Shown here: in pieces, positions 23,025 through 33,589 of the stretch
Layout: each line of letters starts with the position of its first letter
Numbering within the stretch: the stretch's first letter is position 1
Source of the DNA: Euclidia mi
Taxonomy: Eukaryota; Arthropoda; Insecta; Lepidoptera; Erebidae
NCBI GenBank assembly: GCA_944739405.2
Contig: OX123187.2
Coordinates: 79,220,450 to 79,284,449 of the forward strand
DNA length: 64,000 nucleotides
Reading direction: 5' to 3'
Notes under the pieces: model-generated
Told to the model about the DNA's origin: nothing
The model's database searches: none
What the model saw: only the letters and a program-made list of their open reading frames with translations
Made by a program: the position numbers and the translations under genes

Positions 23025-23081
23025 GAACCAGAATACTTGGTGTATACCCGTACCTGGTTCAAAATATCCAACCCAGAGTTG
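23025..23081 (+). promoter_or_regulatory. Dong-A 3' UTR hairpins I and II
   Basis: Hairpin I: GAACCAG (23,025-23,031) pairs with CTGGTTC (23,054-23,060) and the loop holds ACTTGG...CCCGT. Hairpin II: CAAC (23,069-23,072) with GTTG (23,078-23,081), followed by GAGTTCAAAG. The same plan recurs in all families of the array. The likely role is recognition of the RNA by the element's RT, by analogy with the R2 3' UTR; that role is inferred. Confidence 0.7.
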
Positions 23082-23104
23082 AGTTCAAAGATAATCGTCT
23101 ATAC

Positions 23105-23126
23105 ATAATAATAATAATAATAATAC
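23105..23126 (+). repeat. (TAA)n between Dong-A1 and Dong-C1
   Basis: About seven TAA units. It is the 3' junction of one element and the 5' junction of the next. Confidence 0.9.
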
Positions 23127-25126
23127 CCCAAAAATTATAGACCAATTAAGTGTCTACCGACTATATATAAACTTCTTACATCCATTTTGAGGACTAAGAT
23201 GTTATCACATATTAGAAATAATAACGTCATGTCAGTGGCTCAAAATGGATGTAAGAATGGGGCCCGTGGTACAAAAGAGCTACTCCTCTTTGACATGGCC
23301 ATTAGCCAACAGGTGCGCCGCAACCGAAAGGATCTGGCGACATGCTGGATAGATTACAAGAAGGCCTTCGACTCCGTGCCACATACATGGCTCTTGAGGG
23401 TGCTGGAGTTATATAAAGTCGATATAACTCTATTCGCCTTCTTGAAGGCATGTATGGGACAGTGGAGTACGGTCCTACGCTATCCAGGAGGTCGGCAGAT
23501 TCGCGATTGCGGTGCTCCTCTTAAGATCGAACGGGGTATATTCCAGGGTGACAGTTTGAGTCCCTTGTGGTTTTGTCTAGCTCTGAATCCTCTCAGCACT
23601 TTGCAAGAGGGGTCTGGGTTAGGCTATCGGCTGCAGCGTAGGGGTCAAGTTATCTCCCACCTCTTTTATATGGATGACCTGAAGTTAATTGCCCCCTCCA
23701 CTTTCCAATTGACAGCGTTACTAAAAGTAACTGAAACTTTTAGTAATTCTATCAAGATAGAATTTGGTGTGGGTAAATGTGCGGTCATGCATGTAAAACG
23801 AGGTGGGATTGTGGAATCTGAGGGTATAGAGCTTTCAGATTCCAAACAATTTAGATCTCTATCTGCGGCCGAGACCTACAAGTATCTGGGTATGTCACAG
23901 GCCTTAGATATTGCTGAGACTGCCATGAAACAATCATTGCGGGAGCGCTTCTTGGGCTGTCTGAAGAAAATACTGAGAAGTTTTTTATCAGGCGGCAACA
24001 GGGTGCGTGCCTATAATGGTTGGGCCATGCCAGTCTTAGCATACTCCTTCGGCATACTCAGATGGACTCAATCAGAACTGGAAGCCCTGGACAGAAAGGT
24101 CCGTTGTCTATTGACTGAATATCGGATGCATCACCCGCGGTCATCAGTAATGAGGTTGTACATCCCGCGGAAATGTGGTGGTCGTGGTTTCTCAAGTGCT
24201 AAGGACCTCCACAACCGCGAGGTGTACAATCTTAGAGAATATTTTCTTAAGGCTGATACGGTAGTGCATCGTGATATTGTTGCTGTAGACAACGGACTTA
24301 CCCTGTTGGGTCTGGCAAAAGAGAGCTGGCGCAAAACAGGGAAGTATGGAAAGGCAAAGAGTTGCATGGACGTTTTTATCGGGCCTTGCATGGGCCCGAT
24401 GTAGACCTCATGTCATCAGTAGCCTGGCTACGGTTTGGTGATTTATTTGCAGAGACCGAAGGTTTTGTTTGTGCAATTATGGACGAAGTTGTCACGACGA
24501 ACAACTACCGTAAGTATATTGTGAAGGATGGGACTGTTGACATATGTCGGGCGTGTCACCAGCCCGGCGAATCCCTCAGACATATAGTTTCCGGTTGTTC
24601 TCGTCTTGCCAACGGCCAATACTTGCACAGGCATAATCAAGTAGCCAGGATCGTCCATCAGCAGCTTGCCTTAAAATATGACCTTGTACCCTTTGAAGTA
24701 CCGTACTACAGGTATGTGCCCGATCCAGTTCTCGAAAATGGTCGTGCCACTATCTACTGGGATCGATCTATCATCACCGATAGGACTATCGTGGCTAACA
24801 AGCCCGATATTGTGGTGATAGGTCGATCAGAACGCCTTGCAATGATCGTTGATGTTACTATTCCTCATGACGAGAATCTCGTGAAAGCCGAAAAAGATAA
24901 GGAAATCAAGTATTTGGACCTAGCTCACGAGATTGTCGACATGTGGGATGTGGACTCGGCGATCACTGTACCGATAGTCGTGTCAGTTAATGGTCTCATT
25001 GCCAAGAGCCTCGACCACCATCTCAAGAGGCTCTAGTTAGACGGCTGGATCAAGTCCTCTATACAGAAGGCAGTATTATTGGACATGACGCGCATAGTTC
25101 GGAGGTTCCTCTCTCTGGAGCCCTAA
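23127..25126 (+). pseudogene. Dong-C polyprotein fragment, RT to endonuclease
   Basis: The first frame (to 24,404) covers RT: 'NGARGTKELLLFDMAISQQ', motif A 'CWIDYKKAFDSVPHTW', 'GIFQGDSLSPLWF' and YMDD ('LFYMDDLKL'). Near 24,336 about 26-28 nt are missing relative to copy 2 and the frame shifts. The second frame carries the zinc motif 'CRACHQPGESLRHIVSGC' and the endonuclease 'KPDIVVIGR...IVDVTIPHD'. A TAG at 25,034 precedes the normal C-terminus 'FLSLEP'. About 65% of the protein survives. Codon use is less A-rich than in Dong-A and -B, so this is a separate family. Confidence 0.9.
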
Positions 25127-25163
25127 CCACCGGTAGCTTGGTCCCTGTACCCGATACCGGTGG
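25127..25163 (+). promoter_or_regulatory. Dong-C 3' hairpin I (copy 1)
   Basis: CCACCGGTA (25,127-25,135) pairs perfectly with TACCGGTGG (25,155-25,163). The loop reads GCTTGG...CCCGA. The 5' arm begins immediately after the stop codon. Copies 2-4 show base changes that keep the pairing. Confidence 0.8.
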
Positions 25164-25177
25164 GTCTCCGTAATTAT

Positions 25178-26057
25178 ACCCCTCTGGGGCAGCCGTTATC
25201 TCATTTTGAGACTAACGCAATCTCAGAGGGCAGAGTAACAGCTTTCAAACATTACCTTCATCGTGTAATATAAACAAAAAATGTATTACAAGCTGAAAAG
25301 AAAGCTTACAACCGCAGGGCAGCTTTGTGGCGAGCTGAATGTGTGTGGCGACACTGCGGTCCCGAATGCTTCAGAGGGTCGGTCAGGGCCTCGTCTCCGG
25401 CTTGCCTTTATTGGCTGGCCGGCGTGGATTTCCAAGAGTGCCCGCAGGATTCTCAACTCTGGCTTGCCTTGGTCGGCCGGCCAGAGGAAAGCCGCAAGAG
25501 CTATTAGCTCGGGGGTGGAAGTGTCATTCTCAAGGGCGTAACTACGGGGAAACCCGCTCCGGGCCTCCGTTGTCACGAGGCCCGCGATGGCGAAACCGGT
25601 GCCGCACCGCTCGACACCCCTAGCCACTCGCATCGGTGTTGCCCTCTGGCTGCCTTTATGGCAGAGTTTGTTTGCTTTGGGCGGCTGTTTAGAGAGGGCC
25701 CATCTAGTGAGTTGGCGAGTCACCACCTGCCACGCGGACGGATGCTATAGGAGTATCACTGGCAGGTGCCGTTTTTTATCCATAGTACCATTATTACCAG
25801 TCCATTTAACTTCCATCCCCATAAACCAGTAAATAAGACTCCACATCATTGCAATAGTCCTACATTTGCTGCGGCTAGTCCATAGCTGTACTCAGTAGTG
25901 CAGTTGTGGAGGCTCCGCGGCATGTGTCTCATCCCATTTTAGATTAAAGTTCTCTACGGGCCTCTGCACGTTGGACCCATATCCCCGTGTAAGCCTCCTA
26001 AAGGACCGGTTATTCTACTAACACCATGTTAGAAGAATAGCCGTGAAAAAGAGACAC
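25178..26057 (+). mobile_element. Dong-N copy 1: non-coding TAA-associated element
   Basis: An 880-bp GC-richer block with no conserved ORF, starting ACCCCTCTGGGGCAG and ending GAGACAC before TAA repeats. A second copy lies at 33,613 and a third starts at 63,956. CCCTCTG (25,180-25,186) can pair with CAGAGGG (25,224-25,230). An internal stem CGGGCC/GGCCCG near 25,556-25,590 is CGGGTC/GACCCG in copy 2. The 3' end has hairpin I (CACG/CGTG with a TTGG...CCC loop) and hairpin II, as in the coding families. I infer a non-autonomous retroelement mobilised by Dong proteins. No tRNA-, 7SL- or 5S-like Pol III boxes were seen. Confidence 0.75.
25959..26042 (+). promoter_or_regulatory. Dong-N 3' hairpins I and II (copy 1)
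   Basis: Hairpin I: GGC (25,959-25,961) and CACG (25,967-25,970) pair with CGTG (25,986-25,989) and GCC (25,993-25,995); the loop is TTGG...CCC. Hairpin II: GGTTATTCT (26,008-26,016) with AGAATAGCC (26,034-26,042), one G-U pair, then GTGAAAAAGAGACAC and TAA repeats. Confidence 0.7.
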
Positions 26058-26073
26058 ATAATAATAATAATAA
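26058..26073 (+). repeat. (TAA)n between Dong-N1 and Dong-B1
   Basis: About five TAA units, shared junction. Confidence 0.88.
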
Positions 26074-29000
26074 AAATACACTACCAACCATAGAGGAATT
26101 ACAGGAACTAATATATTGTGCCGCTCTAACGTCTACAACAATTCACAACAATAGAAATAATACAGAATTAGAAACAAGAAGAAAAAAGGACATAAAGCCA
26201 GCATGGGAAAAACGGATAGAAAACAACATAGCAACACTCAGGAAGGAAATAGGAAGATTAAATCAGTTTATCCATGAAAAATTATCAAGAAAAAATAAGA
26301 AGAAAATGGGTGAAATTTATAAAAGCAAAGATGAAGCTATAGAATCTCTAGGCAGAAAGACACAAAACTTCAAGCCTTATCAAAAAGGCTTCGTAGATAC
26401 AAAAAGTCTAATCAAAGACACAGGGATAATAAAACATTTAACACAAACCAGAAACTCTTTTACAGAAATTTTAACAAAGAATCAAATATAAACGATCCAC
26501 CAGACATATCGCAAGTACAGAAGTTTTGGGAAAATATTTGGTCAAACTCAACAGAACACAATATTGAAGCAGATTGGATCAAATCAGAAATAGCGGCATC
26601 ACAACATATAGAAAAGATGCCAAAAATTACAATAGATAAAGCAGACGTAGAAGTAGCTGTAAAACGAACCCTTAATTGGAAAATTCCTGGCACCGATAAA
26701 ATCCACAACTATTGGTTAAAATACTTTACATCAACACATGAACACCTAGCTAATGCATTCAATACACTCATTCAAAATCCACACAATATTCCCCTATTTC
26801 TCACTCAAGGCGTAGCGCTCATAGCAAGACTTGGCTTGCCGTTCCTAACAGATCGGCAAAGTTAAGCAACGCTTGCACAGGTTGCCACTTGGATGGGTGA
26901 CCGTGTGTGGCATTTTCATCTGAGCGCTACCTTGCTTCGGAGGGCACGTAAAGCTGTCGGTCCCGGCTCTTGTCTAAGGATATGGGTCGTTAGGCCACGT
27001 CGGAGGCCTTTGGGCGTCTGAAAACTCCGACACCAGAGTTGGCCACACGAAAAACAAACAAAAAAAAAACAAAACTCAAGGCAATACCTATTTAAAACCT
27101 AAAGATTCTGATACCAAAAACCCTGCCAAATATCGACCAATCACATGCCTACCAACACTATACAAGCTACTCACATCCATCATATCACACAAAATCAACT
27201 CACATCTGATACACAACAGAATAATAGCAGAAGAGCAAAAAGGATGCAGAAAAGATTGTAGAGGCTGTAAAGAACAATTAATAATAGATACAGAAATACA
27301 CAACCAGGTAAAACATACGCATAGAAATCTTTATTATGTCTACATTGATTACCAAAAGGCTTATGACAGTGTACCACACTCGTGGCTAGTTCAGATTCTC
27401 AAGATTTATAAAATAGATAATACGCTTACAGAACAACAACACAACTCTCCAACACACTATGCACAAATGGACCACTGTTCTAAACTTAAACACGAAATCA
27501 GGTACACTAAAATCTAATCCAATAAAAATAGCCCGAGGCATATTCCAGGGAGATTCCCTAAGTCCACTATGGTTTTGTATGGCATTGAATCCACTATCAC
27601 GCATATTAAATAAAACAGACCAAGGATACGTGATACACAGAGAAAGTAATACTAAAATAACACACCTACTCTAAATAAATGATATAAAACTTTACGCATC
27701 TAGTAAATCACAAATCCATAACCTTTTAGAAAATACAGAAAATTTTAGTACAGACATCAAAATGAATTTTGGGTTAGATAAATGCAAAATAAATAGCATC
27801 ATACGAGGTAAACATAACAATACGGATCCCTACATATTACACACACAACAAAACTCATCCATAGATATAATGGAAATAGCAGACACGTATAAATATTTAG
27901 GTTACTCACAAAGTAAAGGTTTAGACCATAATCAAATTAAAGAGGAACTCACAAAAAATACAACTCAAGGCTGACCAAAGTATTAAAGACAGAATTATAA
28001 GGAAGAAACACAGTTCAAGCAATTAATATTTCGCAGTTCCAGTTTTAACATATTCTTTTGGGATAATCAAATGGACCACTACAGATTTAGATAAACTTAA
28101 TAGATTAACTCGAACAACGTGCAACAAACACCATACACACCACATTCACTCAGCGACTGAAAGATTCAATCTTCAAAGAAAACTAGGAGGCAGGGGATTA
28201 ATAGACATAAAAAATTTACACATAAGACAGGTACAGAACATACGCACATATATGCATAATAAAGTTAGCGAGAGCCCAATACATAAAGCACTTACACTCA
28301 TATCCAGCTCAGGCACAACCTTAAAACTTAATGATTTCAATAACTAAACAGAAACTATTGTAACAGATGACCATAAAATAAGTAAATGGAAACAGAAAAC
28401 ACTACACGGTAAATTTCCCAATCAACTTCAGCAGGAACACATCGACAAGGAGGCATCCAATGCTTGGCTTTACAGAGGCAACATATATAAAGAAACTGAA
28501 GGCTTTATGGTGGCGATTCAGGATCAAATCATAAAAACAAAAAACTATGAGAAATATATAATAAAAGATCCATTAGTAACATCAGACAGATGCAGATTAT
28601 GCAACAATAACCAGGAAACCATAGATCATATTACAGGAGGGTGCCCTTTTCTAGCCAATAAACAGTATACAGAGAGACACAATAATGTTGCAAAGCAAAT
28701 ACACTCACAACTAGCCATTAAATATAAATTAATTAATGAAATAGAGCCATACTTTAAATACAAACCAAAAAACGTACTAAATAATGAAAAAGTTAAACTC
28801 TACTGGGACCGAGACGTGATTACAGACAAAACCACAACAAACAATAGAAAAATGTCACATATTTAATAGATATTGCGATTCCTAATTCGGAAAATATCAG
28901 AAAGAAGTACACAGAAAAGATACAAAAGTATATACCCCTTGCAGATGAAATAAGACAGATGTGGCATCAACACACAGTCAAAATTATACCTATTATCATC

Positions 29001-29186
29001 TCATCCACAGGACTTATTCCCAAATCACTTCACACATCATTACGAGAACTGGATTTACATAAGCTTACATACATCGCAATGCAGAAATCAGTTATAATAG
29101 ATACCTGCTCCATAGTTCGGCGGTTCCTCACATCCAACACACAAACACCCACATCATTACACAATGAACCAAACCACTTGGCGTAA
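26074..29186 (+). pseudogene. Dong-B polyprotein, heavily mutated
   Basis: Reads 'KPAWEKRIENNIATLRKEIG', then shifts frame near 26,370. RT starts at 'NWKIPGTDKIHNYWLKYF' and is interrupted by the SINE between 'LTQG' and 'NTYLKPKD'. It resumes with 'NPAKYRPITCLPTLYKLL', motif A 'VYIDYQKAYDSVPHSW' and 'GIFQGDSLSPLWF'; the catalytic box is damaged ('HLL', stop, 'INDIKLY', so YMDD has become stop-I-N-D). The zinc motif 'CRLCNNNQETIDHITGGC' and C-terminus 'FLTSNTQTP' survive. Several frameshifts and stops lie between 27,650 and 28,870. The frame ends HLA-stop within hairpin I. Confidence 0.88.
26812..27073 (+). mobile_element. 5S rRNA-derived SINE (SINE3-type)
   Basis: A 262-bp insertion flanked by the 9-bp direct repeat ACTCAAGGC (26,803-26,811 and 27,074-27,082). 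Its head matches the internal promoter of 5S rRNA: AAGTTAAGCAAC (26,859-26,870) and ACTTGGATGGGTGACCG (26,887-26,903). The spacer and the rest of 5S have diverged. The body continues with 'gggcacgtaaagctgtcggt', a core I associate with insect LINE/SINE 3' regions, and ends in an A-rich tail (about 27,048-27,073). Pol III transcription from the 5S promoter and LINE-mediated insertion are inferred from family knowledge. Confidence 0.9.
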
Positions 29187-29220
29187 GCCCGTGTTAGGTT
29201 TTCATAAACCAGCGTCAGCT
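29164..29220 (+). promoter_or_regulatory. Dong-B 3' hairpins (copy 1)
   Basis: AACC (29,167-29,170) with GGTT (29,197-29,200), and CAC (29,175-29,177) with GTG (29,191-29,193); loop TTGGcgtaagCCC, in which the ORF stop TAA lies. Hairpin II is CAGC-GTCA-GCTG near 29,211-29,222, followed by GAGATC. Confidence 0.65.
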
Positions 29221-29242
29221 GAGATCGAAATAACATTGAACC

Positions 29243-29260
29243 ATAATAATAATAATAATA
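29243..29260 (+). repeat. (TAA)n between Dong-B1 and Dong-A2
   Basis: About six TAA units, shared junction. Confidence 0.88.
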
Positions 29261-29268
29261 AAAGGAAG

Positions 29269-31603
29269 GAAACTGGAAGGCACCGGGGCCTGATAAAATA
29301 CAAAACTACTGGATCAAATATTTTACATCAACACACCAACACATAGCAAACTCATTAAATGAATTGGTTAAAAATCCGCAAGACATACCTACTTTTCTAA
29401 CACAAGGAGTAACCTACTTAAAACCCAAAGACAGAGACACTTCAAACCCAGCCAAATACAGACCCATCACTTGCCTTCCCACCATTTACAAATTACTAAC
29501 ATCCATCATCACACATAAAATCAACTCACACATCTCAGCAAACAAAATTATTCCAGAGGAACAGAAGGGCTGCAGCAAAGGTTCGATGGGTTGCAAAGAA
29601 CAACTGATCATAGATGCCGAAATTCACAACCAAGTTAAGCAAAATTACCGAAATCTATATTATTCATACATTGATTATCAAAAAGCTTTTGACAGCGTAC
29701 CACACTCATGGCTACTTAATATTCTGAAAATATATAAAATCGATGAAAGTCTACTACAGTTCTTAAAACATGCAATGACCACATGGACCACAAAACTTAG
29801 TTTAAGAACCAACACCACTACAATTACTACATCACCTATCAAAATCTCACGTGGTATTTTTCAAGGCGACTCCCTTAGTCCTTTGTGGTTCTGTCTGGCC
29901 ATAAACCCCCTTTCCAGAATACTGAATAACAATTCATACGGATACAAAATTGACAGAGACAATAAAATCAAACTCACACACCTACTATACATGGACGACA
30001 TAAAAATATATGCAAGTAATAGACAAGAATTAGACCACCTTTTAACTCTAACAGAAAAATTTAGCACAGACATAAAAATGACATTCGGTACAGATAAATG
30101 TAAAATTAATAGTATAATTAAAGGCCAGCAAAGTAAAACAAATTCATTCGATCTTGAACTACAAACAGGGACAATTGACAGTATGGAAGCTAGGGAAACA
30201 TATAAATATTTTGGATACCAACAAAGTACATCAGTTAACCACACTGAAATAAAAACACTTTAAAGGCAAAATATAAACAAAGACTCAATAAAAAACTTCA
30301 CACTCAGCTATCCGCCAGAAACACAGTAAAAGCTATAAACACATATGCCATCCCCATATTAACGTATTCCTTTGGAATAATTAAGTGGTCAGATACCGAA
30401 CTTAATCAACTTAACACCACAACTAGAACAACATGCAATAAACATAACATTCATCACATACATTCAGCTGTACAAAGATTCACACTAAGCAGAAAACTGG
30501 GAGGCCGCGGTTTTATAGACATAAAAACTTACACTACACTCAAATAGACAACTTACGCTCATATTTTATCAGAAAAGCTAACGACAGTACACTACACAAA
30601 GCAATAGTTAACTTATCCCACTCTGGAACACCCTTACAGCTAAACAACAATCAATTTGATCCCAAAACTAAAATCTTAAAAGAGGACCATAAGTTAGAAA
30701 GCTGGAAAAGTTAAGCACTCCATGGTAAATATCCCCACCAATTAGAACAAGATCATATAGACCGAACTGCATCAACTACCTGGCTCATTAAAGGAAACAT
30801 TTTTAGTGAGACAGAAGGATTCTTTGTAGCTATACAGGATCAAGTCATTAAAACACGCAATTACTCAAAATATATTTTGAAAGAGTCAATAGAAACAGAT
30901 AAATGCCGACTATGCCACCAATACACCGAACACATAGATCATCACAGGGGGTTGCAGTGCACTCGCCAAGAAAGACTACACACACCGCCATGACAACGTC
31001 GCTAAACACATCCACCAAAAACTTGGACTCAAACATAACCTAACAGAGACACACACACCATACTACAAATATAAACCTAGAAGTGTGCTAGAAAATAATA
31101 AAGTTAAACTCTACTGGGACCGAGACATCATCACAGACCGCACTATCCTCAGCAACAGACCTGACATCACACTAACCGTAAAATCTCCTAAAACCACCTA
31201 CCTTATCGATATAGCTGTGCCCAATACAAACAATTTAAAACAGAAACACACCGAAAAGATTCAAAAATACATACCTTTAGCAGACGAAATAAAACAGATG
31301 TGGCACCAAGAAACGGTCAAAATAGTGCCCATAATTATCTCCTCAACTGGTATCATACCAAAATCACTGCATAACGCTTTAAAAATTATAGATTTACACC
31401 CAAAAACATACACACAACTGGAAAAATCCGTTGTATTAGACACCTGCTCTATAGTTTGCCGCTTCTTAAACCCGACCTCACTCACACTTCAGAATGTCCC
31501 CAATAACACTAACACTGCCATACCCGCAAATACGCAAAACATACCGCAAGCTTCAAACGAGACAGAAACAAATTATTCTATACCAAACACACAAAATCAC
31601 TAA
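29269..31603 (+). pseudogene. Dong-A polyprotein, RT to endonuclease, frameshifted
   Basis: RT is open to 30,263 with 'IDYQKAFDSVPHSW', 'GIFQGDSLSPLWF' and YMDD intact. A 1-nt loss near 30,255 shifts the frame, another lies near 30,527, a TAG occurs at about 30,546 and a TAA near 30,713. The zinc motif 'CRLCHQYTEHID' is followed by a further shift near 30,943. From 31,085 the endonuclease region is open: 'RPDITLTVKS', 'YLIDIAVPNTNNLKQKH' and the C-terminus ending 'SIPNTQNH'. The active-site residues survive but the protein cannot be made as one chain. Confidence 0.9.
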
Positions 31604-31617
31604 ACACAAATACACGA

Positions 31618-31680
31618 CCGAACCAGAATACTTGGCTTAAACCCGTGCCTGGTTTAAATAATTAACCGACTTTTAGTCGA
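31618..31680 (+). promoter_or_regulatory. Dong-A 3' hairpins (copy 2)
   Basis: Hairpin I: AACCAG (31,621-31,626) with CTGGTT (31,649-31,654), loop with CTTGG...CCCG. Hairpin II: CGACT (31,667-31,671) with AGTCG (31,675-31,679), then AGATCAAAG. The hairpin II stem sequence differs from Dong-A1 but the pairing is kept. Confidence 0.7.
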
Positions 31681-31701
31681 GATCAAAGCAAAATTCTGAA
31701 C

Positions 31702-31715
31702 ATAATAATAATAAT
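31702..31715 (+). repeat. (TAA)n between Dong-A2 and Dong-B2
   Basis: About four to five TAA units, shared junction. Confidence 0.85.
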
Positions 31716-31716
31716 A

Positions 31717-33526
31717 GATTTTAGAACTGTACAAAATTGACAATACTGTAATACGTTTCTTAACTAAAACAATGCAACAATGGTCGACTATTCTCAATAT
31801 TAACACTGAATCAGGTATTCTTAAATCAAGTCCCATCATAATTGCACGCGGTATATTTCAAGGAGACTCACTCAGTCCATTATGGTTCTGTATTGCACTA
31901 AACCCATTATCACGAATGCTTAATAAAACAGAACAAGGTTATTTACTACACCGAGAAAGTAAGACAAATATCACACATTTATTATAAATGGATGATATAA
32001 AGTTATATGGAGCAAATAAACAACAGTTATACAACTTAATACAAGTGACAGAAAATTTCAGCACTGACATTAAAATGAATTTCGGCTTAGATAAATGTAA
32101 GATAAATAGTATAGTACGCGGAAAACATCACACCACAGATCCATTCACTTTAAAATCGCAACAAAATTCGTTAATAGATACAATGACAATAACAGATACT
32201 TACAAATACTTAGGCTACTCACAGAGTATAGGACTAGATCATAGTAAAATAAAAGAGGAACTTACTAAAAAATACACAGACAGGTTAAACAAAGTTTTGA
32301 AGACAGAGCTATTTGGTAAGAATACAGTCAAAGCAATCAATACATATGCAGTCCCGGTTCTGACTTATTCATTCGGTATAATAAAATGGACAGCCACAGA
32401 CCTAGATAAGCTTAACAGACTTACACGTACAACTTGTAACAAACACCATATCCATCATATACACTCAGCAACAGAACGGTTTAATTTAAAACGAAAATAA
32501 GGTGGAAGAGGATTTATAGACGTAAAGAATTTACACAACAAACAAATTCGCAACATACGCGCATACATGCAAGATAAAGCCAATAGTAGCCCTATTCACA
32601 AAGCACTCACACTTATACCGACATCAGGTACACCACTAAAACTAAATGACAGAAGTACACTTACAGACAGCATAGTTACGGTTGAGCAAAAATTAAATAG
32701 CTGGAAGCAAAAAACTTTACATGGCAAATTTCCGAATCAAATTCATCAAGATTTCATAGATAAAGAAGCATGCAATGCATGGCTATATAAGGGAAATATT
32801 TACAAGGAGACAGGTTTCATGGTTGCGATACAAGACCAAATCATTAAAACTTAAAATTGTCAAAAATATATAATTAAAGATTCAGCAATAGTCTCAGACA
32901 GATGTAGATTATGTAACACCAGCCAAGAAACAATAGATCATATAACCGGATAATGTGGTTTCCAAGTCAATAAGCAGTAAACCGAACGACACAACAATGT
33001 AGCTAAACAAATACACGCTCAGTTAGCAATAAAGTATAAGCTAGTAGAAAATGTAGATCCTTATTATAAATATAAACCCAAAAATGTAATAAATAATGAA
33101 AATATAAAACTATACTGGGATAGAGATATTATAACAGATAAAACCACTACAAATAATAGACCAGATATAATTTTAACACTGAAAGCTTCTAAATTAACTT
33201 ATTTAATAGACATTGCAATACCTAACTCAGAAAATATAAGAAAGAAATACACAGAGAAAATACAGAAATATATTCCTCTTGCTGACGAAATCCGGCAAAT
33301 GTGGCATCAACATGCGGTTAAAATTATACCCATCATCATCTCGTCAACAGGAATAATCCCAAAATCTCTACATGCATCATTAAAAGAATTAGGTTTACAC
33401 AAAAATTTATTTATATCACTCCAGAAATCCGTTATCATTGATACATGTTCCATAGTTCGGCGATTCCTCACATCTACCACACAGACACCGACAACGCTAC
33501 ACAATGAACTAACCCACTTGGCTTAG
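31717..33526 (+). pseudogene. Dong-B polyprotein, C-terminal half
   Basis: Contains 'GIFQGDSLSPLWFCIALNPL'. The catalytic box reads stop-M-D-D because the Tyr codon is now TAA (31,985-31,987). The thumb reads 'TVKAINTYAVPVLTYSFG'. A stop lies at about 32,498, a short deletion near 32,812, a stop near 32,852, and the zinc motif is destroyed near 32,952 (TAA, then TGT in another frame). The endonuclease portion 'RPDIILTLKAS...YLIDIAIPNSENIRKKY' is open up to 33,526. Ends HLA-stop inside the 3' hairpin. Confidence 0.88.
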
Positions 33527-33565
33527 GCCCGTGATAGGTTCATCATATTTACCAGCATATGCTGA
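33511..33565 (+). promoter_or_regulatory. Dong-B 3' hairpins (copy 2)
   Basis: AACC (33,511-33,514) with GGTT (33,537-33,540), CAC (33,515-33,517) with GTG (33,531-33,533), loop TTGGcttaggCCC. Hairpin II is CAGC-ATAT-GCTG near 33,552-33,563, then AGATT. The tetraloop differs in each Dong-B copy while the stem stays constant. Confidence 0.7.
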
Positions 33566-33589
33566 GATTTTTTACAAGACGTAAACCAG

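Larger units (their letters stand above)
18862..23104 (+). mobile_element. Dong-A copy 1 (R4-clade non-LTR retrotransposon)
   Basis: Nearly full length. Compared with copy 3 (34,498) it lacks only the first 20 bp. Both ends abut TAA repeats, the known target of Dong in Bombyx. It has a 107-bp 5' UTR, one ORF and a 95-bp 3' UTR with two hairpins. Confidence 0.93.
23127..25170 (+). mobile_element. Dong-C copy 1, truncated at both ends
   Basis: The 5' end is cut inside RT just before 'YRPIKCLP'. The 3' end stops directly after hairpin I ('gggtctccg' at 25,170); the AU-rich hairpin II and TAA tail seen in copies 2-4 are missing, and Dong-N copy 1 begins 8 bp further on. Confidence 0.88.
26074..29242 (+). 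mobile_element. Dong-B copy 1, 5'-truncated, with SINE insertion
   Basis: The 5' truncation lies upstream of RT ('IEELQELIYCAALT', aligning with 'IEEIQDLIYCAALT' of copy 3). A 262-bp 5S-derived SINE interrupts RT at 26,812. The 3' UTR ends at about 29,242 in TAA repeats. Confidence 0.9.
29261..31701 (+). mobile_element. Dong-A copy 2, 5'-truncated
   Basis: Begins inside RT at 'NWKAPGPDK' (about 29,269) after an A/G-rich junction 'aaaaggaagga' that is not found in other copies and may be untemplated. It ends at 31,701 in TAA repeats. Confidence 0.9.
31716..33589 (+). mobile_element. Dong-B copy 2, 5'-truncated
   Basis: Begins inside RT at the equivalent of 'LELYKIDNTVIRFL' and ends at 33,589 in TAA repeats. 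Confidence 0.9.

Noticed and set aside
25281..25832. Frames of 60-146 codons within Dong-N1 on both strands
   Set aside because: GC-rich non-coding element; the frames are not conserved in length or reading frame in Dong-N2 at 33,752-34,175.
25178..26057. 5' UTR of Dong-C
   Set aside because: Considered for Dong-N, but Dong-C3 and -C4 have a different AT-rich 5' UTR, and Dong-N ends with its own 3' hairpins and TAA.
26812..26910. 5S rRNA gene
   Set aside because: Only the internal promoter boxes match; the ends diverge, a non-5S body and A-rich tail follow, and there is a 9-bp target duplication, so it is a 5S-derived SINE.
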